DNA of 64,000 nucleotides from Perca fluviatilis. Lineage: Eukaryota; Chordata; Actinopteri; Perciformes; Percidae. Shown here piece after piece: positions 11,216-22,852 of this stretch. Under the pieces are notes generated by a model, which was not told the DNA's origin, did not search any database, and saw nothing but the letters and a program-made list of their open reading frames with translations. Position 1 is the stretch's first letter. Each line of letters opens with the position of its first letter. A program made the translations under genes and the position numbers. The stretch is from contig NC_053119.1 of the NCBI RefSeq assembly GCF_010015445.1, positions 26,354,383 through 26,418,382 of the forward strand, in the 5' to 3' direction.

Positions 11216-14200
11216 AGACAGGGTGGTGGGGTGACAAAAACAGCAGTAGAAAATGAAAAATCTTGAGTCTATCAGACTGCTTTTAGGTCTGGCTGCACAT
11301 CAATGGGACTGGTGTGTATAGAGTCAGACAGCTTTCATGCACCGCTAGGACTAGCTGAGTCTAAAAGGGCTAACTAACCGCTATGCTCGGGGTTTGTTTC
11401 CGATTTTCGCAGTGAACTCATACTGTTCCATCTATTTGATGATGTAAAGGGCTGATGTTTGGAAAATCCAATTCTGCATTGCACTTTTTGACCTCTGTTG
11501 TAGACATTACTTCATGTACAGTAGGTGTAATTACATTTCTTGTCTGGTTCACTATACCTTTTGTATAATGACATTTTTCTCAGGTTTTTAAGAATATTCT
11601 AGTATTTACAAAGCAAACCACATCACCTTTTAATTATCAGGAAAAACTGTAGCATTTCCTCTTTCATAGTTGACTTGAATGCGCTTGGTAGAGAACTTAT
11701 CATGTTCATAATGCATGGCAGACCGTGTGGTTTACCCTCATTAAATTCTCTTAGCCCATCTCATAGCTGAAGTACACCGTGCCACCATTTCCGGTTAGAC
11801 CCAGTCTGGTGCTTTTCATAAAAGAGAGGGCACTCCAATTCTGAAATTACAGTAATTTTGAATGTTTTCAGTCATTGTTCTGCAACATTATTGTCAGTGA
11901 AACATTTACGATAAAGTACTCTCTGCCTGGCATGCAAATGAAAAGGCTGTGGTGAGTTTTGGTCAGAGGACGAGTTTTTCTCTCTCTTTGGAGTGGCAGC
12001 TAGTTTGCAAGCGAGCTTTCCTGGCTGGTGCCAGCTGCAGCACTTCAGTGGGCTGAGTGCTCTGAGTGCATGTTGATAGCTCCCGGTGGGTGACGCTGTG
12101 AATATATGAATGGGATGCCTGACCAGTCTCAGCATTTCTGAATGATCCTGTTTAGTGCCACATTGTGCTGTAAATGTCAAATGCATGCTATAAAAGAAAC
12201 AATGTCCATTCAGCAGATTGTCCGCAGCTGGTCAGTTTGATCACCTGACAACATGCTCTATTTTACCATTGATTACAGGATTTTTGAAAAATAACTTTGA
12301 TTTTATTTATTATTTTTCATTTCATTTGCAATTCTGTGGTTGAACCTCCGTTGCATTAAAGGGAACAGTTTTGAAAATATTTAGAAAATTACATTTGGAA
12401 CATATTCCTACTACAACTATATTAAGGCGCAGCGGTTTGTGTTCTGTGTGTTGAGTTCCACATTGGCACGTCCAGGCACCTGTGGGATGCTTGCAACCAT
12501 TTAACAAAACAAATCTACACTAGTTAACTGTTGTTTGACAGTCTGTATACATCTAAAAAAAAAAATCACACAGAGACTAGAAATCCATGTGCATCAACAG
12601 TCATCTGGGCTCGCTGTAAGCATCATCGTAAGTCTGTCCTTTTGTGGGGTGTGGTAACATAATTCCCACACAAGCTCCATTCAACTGAGTTTATCTGTAG
12701 ACAAAAGCTCAGTTCATATAGTCAGAGGAGAGTCTGAATCAGGGCGAAAGTAGTGAAAGTAGATGATGAGGGAAAACTGCAGCAGAAGGGAGAGCAGGCA
12801 CACAGATGGTCCAAGGTGTTGTCACGATGCCGACCTTTTAAGTTGTCATGAAGTGAGCAGCTAGTTTTGTTAACACATAAACCAATGATGTCATTATTTT
12901 GATAGTAGTCACGATTTAGTTCTCCACATCTGAGGACAACCTAGATCCAGTTACACATACAGTATCTTAAATGCTTAGAGGTTGTATTTACTTCCTTAAG
13001 TTACACACAAACTTAAACTACTACTTTTTATATTCTTGTGGGAACATTTACACACACACCCACACACACACACACACAGAGCAGAAACTGCTCATTTAGC
13101 CTATTATTGTTTTTTCATAAAAAAAAACAATAATCATAAAAATAGTAAATAAGGTGTCAGGGTTTCTCTCCAGGGGCCTGGCCACTGACAGCAATGCAGC
13201 AAACCAGTCGCACCAGTCAGATCCCCATAGCAGTGTCCCGACCTGACGACCACAGAACAAAACAAGATATGGGTTTGGACCAACAGTTGTAGAATAAGTG
13301 GTAGCTTCATTCAAATTGCTCATTTCCCGTGTTTCTTTCTGTCGCTTTCTCCACCCTTGTCTGATCCACGGGGAAGGCATCACTTGAAGAGAACAGAGCG
13401 AGAGAGAGAGACAAACAGAGGGAGAGACTAAGTGGCAAACATGGAGGAGTTATGACACTGCTAAAAAGGGGAGGGAGAAACAGCTGGATTGAGAGTGATT
13501 ATGAGAGGTAAGCTGTGGCCAAGTCGGTCCCTCCTGTCTGTTTGACTGACACTAGATGGCAACGTTTTGCTGTACAGCTTCTCTCTCTAGCCTCCTCTTA
13601 TCTCCTGTTATTGTCTCCTTGTTGCTTAACAATAGACCCTCTAGGGTGTGTGTGACTGTGTGTCTATCTGGCTGGGCTGGGGGGGTGGTGGAGAGGGGTA
13701 CAGGATAGGGGGGGTGCAAATCCCTGTTATCCCACCCCTCCTCCTGTTCACGTTCTCCGCTCTGAGCGAAGCTGGAGGTGCTGAATCAGGCGGTCGGGTC
13801 GAGGGGGAAATCTTGCTTATCGTGTGGAATTTTATTATTTTCAACTATTTGGATCATCGTGGCTCCCACTCTCCTTCCCTCCCTTTTCCTCCTTCCCACC
13901 TTGTCACGCAAACACAGGCTTTCCTCACACAGCCTTGTCTGTCTGCCTGCCTGCCTGCCGCTCTGCTTCCTTCCCTTCCCTGTGCTGCCTCACCCTCACT
14001 TATCACGCCAATTAACATTTTTAACTTCTGCCACTTTTCCACCAGTGCTTTCTTCTTCTCTGTGTCTGTCTCATTTTTGTCTTTCACGTTGTTTCTCCTG
14101 TATCCCATGCTGTTTTTCAGTAGCCTAGAATAAAGTAACTAGTTGTTGTTGAAATTTGAAACTCTACTTTTCCCAGCAAAAGGAAGTTGGCAGTGTCTTG

Positions 14201-14840
14201 TTCATTTTAACCAACCACTCTGGACAGTTACATTTAAACAAAATGCACAAACACATGGAACATAAAAAATGAAAACAAAATGAGTGTAAAATCAATAAAT
14301 ATGCAAAGCATTTATCTAACCCCAGTTCTAGCAACATTTTGCTCATACTTGATAAAGGGTCATATTCTGTTGTTTTTAACTTACACTAATAGAATGATGA
14401 TGCTGACAGTCGAAAGCATATACTGCACACACAATGTTCACACACAATGTTCTGCTCCACAGCAAAACACCACATATTTATACAATCACCACAATTATCA
14501 CCACAAAACACAATGTGATGAAGCTATCAAGGCCAAGTAAACTTTCCCAGATGATCTAACAGAAAATCTCTGCTCTCTAACTGCCAAACTAGAGCCTTAT
14601 TCGGTGCATCACTGTGCCCAGTGAGCTCCTATAGGCCCAGTGACATTACAGATGCAACATTTTTATTACATGTTTTTACTAAGAATTGGAAGAGAAAATT
14701 GTAGTACCAGTTCTATGTGAGAAAGTCATGATTTTCCTTTTCTCCAAAGTCCTGCAGCCCTACTTTCACTTAAATGTATCTGTCAGCATTCTAGGCGTAT
14801 AAATCTTCGGAAGGAAGGAATGGGCTGATACACTAATTAG

Positions 14841-14895
14841 TGTGTGTGTGCGTGTGCGTGTGTGTGTGCGTGTGTGTGTGCGCGTGTGTGCACGC
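14841..14895. repeat. Interrupted (TG)n with CG variants
   Basis: TG repeat broken by several CG dinucleotides, ending TGCACGCATGCATG. Confidence 0.9.
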
Positions 14896-15440
14896 ATGCA
14901 TGTTTGCTGGTAGTGAGCCTAATAAGAGGAGAAGCTTTTCTTGGCAATCAACCTTCGCTGAAAGGCCCACCATCTCCCTATGTGTCTCCTGATTTGGAAA
15001 ATTCACCCCTAAGTAAAATCCTGTTTGGCTGTATGAGAGTGCATGTGTAGGTTTCATAAGAGCTCAGTGGAGAGAGAACATGAATTATAGAGAACTGAGC
15101 AGGGTCTTAAGCATCCGGTTTGGAATCTCACACGCAAACCTTTTTTTGAATGGCTTCAGTCGAGGCTCCCTGTTTTCTCTCTCACACATTTGACTCTTTA
15201 CGCCTGATTTAGTTCCGATGATACAAGCTTTTAATGACATGACTGTGCGGCAGAAGGATTGTCACGGCAAATGTTTATCAGACATTTATATCAAGACAAA
15301 ACACTAGAAGGAAAGCGGGGAAAAACGTCAGAAAAACAAAAAGCAGAACAGTACAGAAATCTAGTGTAATGTACTGTAACATCAAACATCTCTTTCTCCG
15401 TCTTTCCTCTTGTGGTTTTCGATTCATTCAGCATCTTCAC

Positions 15441-16935
15441 TAGGGGTGCACCTATCAGCCCCGATATTGAAAAATTAGCTGGATCGGGGATTGGAAAAAT
15501 GAACAGATCCAGGGGCCTATCCAGTTTTTTTTTTCCCTCCGTCGCAGCACCGGGACCCCTGTTAACTGCGTACCCTTCTCACTCATGGTAGTAACTTTAT
15601 AACACAACAATTAATAACCCACAACTAACTCTCTTTAAAAGGATAAAACACCATGGCACACAACAATTTGTGACTTAAACAGTTTCTAACACTAATAATT
15701 TAACATTTACAAATGTAGCTACACCGCCCAACGGCATGCTGGGTAACATTATAGCTGGTAGCCTAGCTAGCTAGTCAGTGTGTTAAGCTGGAGAGGCTCC
15801 GGTTGGTACTGCACATTCAAGAACCGAGAAGAAAGTTAGCTAGAGGATGAAGAAAGACCGGAGATATACCACAACAACGTAGGGCTGCTCGATTATGGAA
15901 AAAAATAATAATCACGATTATTTTGGTCAATATTGAAATCACGATTAATTAACACGATTACTCATTAACATTTGGATATAATGGATAGTGTCCAGGGTAT
16001 AATCTGTTAGTATCCTTTATCTCACAGAAAGAGTCTTTGGATCAGGATAAAATCAGTTTTACTACTGTGAGTCGGTTCAGCTTTACAGATATCCCACATA
16101 ACGTTACAGAGCTAATGAACAGTTCCATAGACATAACACAATGTGCATCTCACATCACATGTTCACTAACTATGACCACTACTACTGTCATTACGAAACA
16201 TTGTGCCAAAATAGCAACAATAATGTCGCCGTCAGTGGGCTTATTTGCTAGCTAACCTTAGGAAAAATCCAGCACATATGGTACCTTAGAGTAACCTTGC
16301 GTGAAACAGGTGATTTAACGTCCGTGCTCATTTACATACAGTTTAACAACAAAACTAAATGCTGAGGGAACATTACTATGTTTTTTTCATGTTGTTTTTG
16401 AGCAGTATGCCTATGCACTCCCACTAAGCTGGAAAAACTTTTAAACAGTAAGTGAATACAGCGTGTCGGGGGAATACAAGTATACACACCACCTTATAAA
16501 TATAAACCAGATCATCAGACATAACCTTAAATGCTGCAGTAACTTAGGGCATAGCCTACATGACAACTTCTTATTAAAAGTTTACACTGAAAAGCACTTT
16601 CTCCTAAGTGTGAGCTGTAGTTTCCCATGTCAAAGGCAGAGGGACCGCAGGGTTAGCTAACGTTAGCTGTTCCCAGACAACTGAGTTAGTTTTGCCTTTT
16701 TTTGCTCACCAAACGCTGCTGCCATATTTACTCTTGTGAGTCTTTAAATTCCAGCGGATGATATGCACATGACTTGCCTCCCTGACTGGCTTCGGGAGGG
16801 GCAGATGTACGCGTGCGGATGTGCGCATGCCATTCAGAACACGACAAAATAAGAGTTTTGTTGCAAAACAGAAAATAATCGTTTTTTTCTCGATTATACT
16901 ATTTTGGTGATCGTTGGGAGAAATCGAATGACTAG
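15441..16935. mobile_element. Degraded hAT-type remnants (two left ends)
   Basis: TAGGGGTGCACC at 15441 and TAGGGCTGCTCGATTATGG at 15890 are both typical left ends of fish hAT elements. The second is followed by AATAATCACGATTATTTTGG and is partly answered, inverted, at 16866-16925 (ATAATCGTTTTTTTCTCGAT). No intact right terminus or 8-bp duplication was found for either, so borders are approximate and the copies look old. Confidence 0.5.
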
Positions 16936-17324
16936 ATGGAGGGATAATGATAGTGAGCAGCTGTTTATGTGTGTGTGTATTTGTGTGTAATGGGGGGTGG
17001 GTGAGACAGGCGAGGTTTAGGTGTGATTTGGCTCTAAGGTACAGAGGTTGGGTTGGCGTCTTAGACAGAAGGCTATATGATTCACCGTTTGTTGTTATTA
17101 CTAATATCGACAGATTTGGTGGTGTTATTCTTGGCTGTTTTTGTTGTTGTTATCCACCGAGTGTCCAGTTCAAGACCAGATGGATGTAAACGTCTTTGTG
17201 GGTGGCTGGGTGTGTATTTAGATGGTGATGATCTTTTCCTCAGAGCTCTGTTACCAGGGTCCAATGTCTCCAGTAGCAGGCCGGGAGCAGACATGCCCAG
17301 ACTTGAAAACTACCCCGCATGCAT

Positions 17325-17441
<117 letters not shown>

Positions 17442-18526
17442 TTCTCACTCACACCCTCGGTTTGTCTCTGGGCAGAAGTATGTGCTTATGTATCACTGGA
17501 TGCTCTGCACTAAGGACGTCAGAGGGTCCCTGCACAAGATCTTAAAGTATTTTCAGAGCCGGTACTTACCCACCTGCATGACTCCTGCTTTTTGTCCCAC
17601 AAAGCACGTACACACTAGGGCTGGGGATCTCTAGGTACCACACAATTACATATAAGTCTCTGCGCATCTTGATGCATCTTAAATACTTTGTCTAACTGTA
17701 TGAACACATTAACAATAACATAATTGTTGATATTTATCATAAAAGTGTCCGATGAACTGACATTACTTCCATTACAGGGATTAAATCACAGAGCCAAATC
17801 TGATATAACTTGGTAATCCGATAAGGTATCAATACCAATCCAATGCAGTACTTTTTTAGAAATATTTAAAAGAAAATTCCTCCGTGCATGGAACTGATTA
17901 GGATGTTACTATCTACACATCACTTCTTTGCTTAAAGTGGACACGAGTTCATGCAGCCTCCTTATTTAAGGGTTGTGCTCATATGTTGTTTTGCATCGTA
18001 ATTATATTGTAAGATTTAAAAAAAAAAAAAATGCAGTGGTTCCACCATTTCCCGTGATGGATTTAGATTGCCTACCTAAGTATGAGGGATTCACAGGAAA
18101 ATGTTTCATGTAATCCAATGCAATTTTGGCCAATTGATAACCGCCTTGCTGTTTACTGTTGACTGTCTTTACATCAAAGGAGAGCTGTATTTAGTTAATG
18201 CTAATGCTGAACGGAACATATTTTTCCCTTTTTTTTTTAACTACTTCAAATTAAAAGCATTAAACTGGTGAAACACTGCTTTCATTGTGAAGCAGCCACC
18301 GTAAATGCAATGTGGTTACCAAAAAGGCGTCTACAAAAAAATTACTTCCAACTCTTTTTATCCACTTCATAAAATTCTAAATTTGTCAATTTGGATGGAA
18401 GGAAAATCCCAAAAGGCCACTTTGTCTCAGTCAACGTGTGGTTTTGGCAGAGCATATTGTTAAAACGTAAATTAAATGTGGTTAGGCTAAAAAAAAAAAA
18501 AGATCTATTAGCAGAATGGCCCCTAA

Positions 18527-18802
18527 AGCCGCCTACACACGGTAAAACCGCGAGGTAGGGCGCAGAGCAGAGAGGCAAAGCGCAGAGCAGAAATATGTCA
18601 TTGTTGCTTCTGGAATTGGATGCGCCTTGAAAGGTCAGCGGCAACGAGGTCAAAGTTGAAATAATTCGAACTTTGAGCACAGCGCTTGGCGGCAATTCCG
18701 AGCGCTGCGCGACGCCAAGTTGGGCGGCACCGCTCTCCCTGTAGGAAAACAATGGAACAGCCAGCGCACAGCAGTTTTACTGCGGATCATGTGTCGGCGG
18801 CT
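18527..18802. mobile_element. Small MITE with AGCCGCC termini and TAA TSD
   Basis: A 276-bp unit starts AGCCGCCTACACACGGTAAA and ends with GGCGGCT preceded by CAGTTTTACTGCGG, so the ends are inverted repeats. The trinucleotide TAA lies on both sides (18524-18526 and 18803-18805), fitting a Harbinger-type 3-bp TSD. The interior is GC-rich with a repeated GCAGAGCAGA motif. No coding capacity. Confidence 0.7.
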
Positions 18803-18944
18803 TAAGACTCCAACATTTGCCCACAAAATCTAATCTTATGGCGGTATATACAGTAAAAATATAAAGAAGCTGCCGGTCAGAGGCGAGTTAGTGATTATTT
18901 ACCCAGCCCCGGGGGTTGGAATAAACCTCTGAATTCCGTTTTAA

Positions 18945-19603
18945 AGGACAAATCTGGCGCAAAATGAACCTAGGGGTTAAAAACACGTGTCCGAGTTCGA
19001 CCAGTTTTATCGCAAACCGCTAATTACCTTATAACGCTAGTCGTCGGGGCACGGCTAAAGTAAAAAGAAATGGCTATTTCTATACCACTAACAAGGCTGA
19101 AATAGCACCACACTTCCACGGTAGCATAATGAGGGTCCCTATACATGTAAACCGAAGGATTGAGAACTTTGTAAGTGTACAGATAGTTTATTAAAAAGAT
19201 AGTTTAGAAAGACAGTACCGTTCACATATACAGGCGGGCGCCATCTTGGGAAAACAGTCCGACCACCTGAACAACATGCATATATTTTAATAAACAGATA
19301 TAATTCATGCATTTCCATGTAATTACGTTCCACAAACGTAATTCCTATCGACCCATTGGGAAACCACGGACCATGGGAGATGTCAAGTGACAGTTCGGCT
19401 CACGTTGCACGGCCTTGTAGCCTTGTTAGTGGTATAGAAATAGCGATTTTCTTTTTACTTTACCAGTGCCTCGACGACTAGCGCTATAAGGTAACTAGTG
19501 GTTTGCGCTAAAACTGGTCACATTCGATTAGCATGAAAACAAATCCCAGAGAACGGTTGGACACGTGTTATTGTTATTGTCATTTTGAGCCGGATTTGTC
19601 CTT
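18945..19603. mobile_element. TTAA-flanked MITE with long (about 160 bp) inverted arms
   Basis: The left arm AGGACAAATCTGGCGCAAAA and the right arm ending GGATTTGTCCT are inverted copies. The similarity extends about 160 bases inward (ATAACGCTAGTCGTCG against CGACGACTAGCGCTAT; ATTTCTATACCACTAACAAG against its complement). TTAA lies at 18941-18944 and 19604-19607, suggesting piggyBac- or Kolobok-like TTAA targeting. A diverged partial copy in the opposite orientation ends at 62457. No transposase is present. Confidence 0.7.
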
Positions 19604-21379
19604 TTAAGAGGTTTTATGCATCAATGCTGAATCAATAATCACACAGTAAGCATTTACTTTCCGCATGACCACATGTACATGTATGCACACAAAACATTAT
19701 GTAAACATTGTCCAAAATATTGTCTTTGTCCGTCATGTGTACCGTAGGCCATTAATGTGAATGACATGGAAACGCACACAACATACACTGCTGCAAGCCA
19801 AAGCTGACCAAGTTATTTGGCTGTTGCTGAGCTGTGGAGGAGATGTCATTGTAATTGGAGGGAGGGCCGGGGTCATGACCCTGAACAAACCCACAGCAGG
19901 ATGCTATTGGTTAGTGTTCTCCTCTCACTGCCACTTATGTCTTTTACAGAGACAGGGCAATTTAGCTCTTTCTCCCAGCTGTTACTTTGCTAAATGCCTT
20001 TCAGGCTCTCATTTCATCTCAACAACTTCCTAACCTGACCTGTTTAATTTACTTTTTCATTGTTTTATCTTACATCTTCCTATTGAATCATTCTTACCTC
20101 ACTGCCTTTTCTGAGAGAACAGTCCAGTTTTGTCTACTTTTTGGTATTGACTTTCTTCACGCCTTCACCCTCCCTTCTCTCTCACTCTTCTGTTCCTGGA
20201 ATGGTTTGTACCAGAAGGTCTGGACGGAGGAACAAGGCAGAGTTGTGTGTGTGTGTGTCTGTGTGTGTCTGTGTCTGTCTCAATCAATGAGATAAAGTGA
20301 GAGTAAATGTGTGACCCACCCAGGGGCCTGGCAGCCGGAGCTGTTTACAGTCATCAGGCTAGTCATCATCTCTTCTCCTCTTCCAATCCTTTCTTCAACT
20401 ATTTCTTCTCTGTGATTGCAGATAAAAAAGCACCCATAGATTATGCACTATTGGGCTATGAAACTATAGAGTAGAGCTCCACAATATGAGCACAGGATTC
20501 TCTGTAGGTGTGGGTATCTAACCTAAGATCAACAGTGGGACTGTGTTGGACTGGACTGATACAGTTGATCTCTGTAGCTTTTTTAGGGCGTTTTCAGATT
20601 TGGCCTGAATACTTGAGTGCAAACCTAGGTTTCTGTCTTTTAGCCTTTCAGAGTGGAGAGTCATTACAGTGTTTTTGTTAGTATACATGATGCAAGACCA
20701 CTTTATAAGACTGCACTAGCCTTGGGCAATCTCTAATATTTTCAAATCATCCAATCGTGGTTACAAGAGATCGCCGATAGGCTACATTGAACACGTAATT
20801 GGACATAGCATATTATGCATATGCTGAGCGGGTTTCACTTTCATCAATGAAACTGGCAACACCGGCTCGGCTGTCCTGCCTCCTGCTTGGCTGACGTGCT
20901 GACATGCTTTTGTTTTGATAGCGTCTTGCTTCGGTAGCTTGACACAGTTATGTTTGTCATATTCTTCATTACAGCGTCTAATTATCCACTTTACATTTAA
21001 ACCCAAGGTTCCACTAGTCTACTCAAGCACTCATAGTGATCTCCTTTTAGCGACTTTCTAGCTAATCCCGCCGTTATTTACACGGTGTTCGCTCGGTTAG
21101 CTTAGGGTGACCAGATTTCCCGGAACTAAAACCGGGACACTTTGCACGTGACCGTAGTGCTCGTGCACGGACACGCTTTTTAATGTGAACATGTGGCAAC
21201 CCAGGTCAGACATACACAGACAGTAACTTCATTATTTTGATCGTAGGCTCCTCATCTAATAATAACAACAGTGTTTTTTCCTGTAAAATTAACAAAATTG
21301 CAGCAACAGCCTTTTTCAGTTCAGTGTGAGATTTATGTTGAGATTTTTTCTAAAAAAGATTCTTTGAAGTGTTATTTAT

Positions 21380-22852
21380 TAGAGGTCGACCGATTCATCG
21401 GTTTTGCCGATTAATTGGCACCGATAGTTGATTGGTGGAACTATCGTTATCGGCAAAAATCCATACCGATAGTTTTTCCTGGTTGCGTCCGTTGCTGGAG
21501 TGGCTGAGAAGCACGCGCTGTCATTCATTACACAGTACACGAGAGCTGAGAAGGGTCTGCTGGCATCATGCATTACAATAGCGGCCTCTAGAGGCGAAAT
21601 AAAAACCATCACTGATGCCTCGTGTTGTTTATTTTCGACACGTGCACTCTGCACGGAGAGCACATGCTGTGCGGAGAAGGCTGACATCAGATGCGCGTTT
21701 AAAGCATTGACAGCAAAAATGTATGTATACAGTACATTTTGTCATATCATAAAGTTATTAATTTGTTGAATAGATGCTACATTAGTAGAGAAAGAACAGC
21801 ACAACAGTATGTTTTGCTTTCGAGGCTGAGTTGACGCTAAACATTAGCTAGTAGTAGGCTAACTTACCTCAAGCGGTTAAACACTGACAAAAATAAACGC
21901 AAGTCCGACCCAAATCGTCCACGATCCGTCTAGTGGCTGCCGCTGGAGAATTGAGATGTGTAGAATCGATAGCGCATTCATTTTAAAATCCTCAGCGGAG
22001 GAGCATCAACAACTGCCCGAAAGCACGGTAGCGTTATATGGAGGAGCGAGATAGAGAGAGACTGGAGAGAGGGAGCGCCCAGCGGCGTTAGAACAAAGCC
22101 GTGTCTCATTGAAATAAAATGTGTTTTCGCCGATTCATCTCTAGAAATGCGACTGTAGCAAGCATGTCACTATCACTAACGTTATCCACATTTATATTTA
22201 CACGCAACAAATGATATATCCAGCTTCAAAAAAGTCTAAAAGTCGGAAGTTAGAACGAATGCATTGTGCAAAGAGTGGTTGCTATGGAGACGATACACAA
22301 TGTTGAGTTCTGTTGACAGTTGCGTTGAGTTCCGTTGCTCTGATTGGTTGTAGGTCTATCCAGTGAATGAGCATTATAATTCATATAAAGGACAAACTAT
22401 TTACAGTTCTTCAAAAAAGGCCCAAATGTATGCCACATCTCAAAACAGTGACGCCATTATTCTCTGTAGAACGGTTTTCTACAGAGAAGAATGGCATCAC
22501 TGTTTTGAGATTTGGCATACATTTGGGCCTTTTTTGAAGAAATGTAAATAGTTTGTCCTTTATATGAATTATAATGCTCATTATGTTTATTTTTGCAATG
22601 GATGACTCCAAATATGTAGGAGAACTGTTTTAGACAACACACATGCTTGTGTAGCATTGCTGTGGGTGTAATATCAATAAATATGACATTATTATTTTGA
22701 TTATTGGCAAAAGTGTCTGGACTTTTTTTGAAAAAAATTATGTATTTTGTCAACTGTTTTATCCAGTATCAATTCTAAATACTATTGGTCGATTAATCGG
22801 TTATCGGCAAATACGGCCCAACCTAGCTATCGGTAAAATTGGTCGACCTCTA
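21380..22852. mobile_element. Inner hAT-type element of the nest
   Basis: Termini TAGAGGTCGACCGATTCATC and, inverted, TAGAGGTCGACCAATTTTAC share the first 12 bases. Both ends also carry repeated ATCGG/CCGAT subterminal motifs. Exact 8-bp TSD TTATTTAT occurs at 21372-21379 and 22853-22860. Length is 1473 bp and it contains the snapback palindrome at 22366-22582. It is the youngest hAT in the nest, with the best-preserved TSD and ends. Confidence 0.88.
22366..22582. repeat. 217-bp snapback palindrome
   Basis: Two arms of about 105 bases starting AATGAGCATTATAATTCATA are near-perfect inverted copies, with about four mismatches by eye. They meet at a short loop around CGGTT, between CTCTGTAGAA and TTCTACAGAG. 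An RNA of either strand would fold into one long hairpin. No TSD was found at the arm ends, so it may be part of the surrounding hAT or a separate MITE with a lost TSD. Confidence 0.9.

Noticed and set aside
13648..14133. 161-codon frame on + strand and its overlapping frames
   Set aside because: Low-complexity Ser/Leu/Phe/Pro-rich translation of a pyrimidine-rich stretch, with no domain or splice support.
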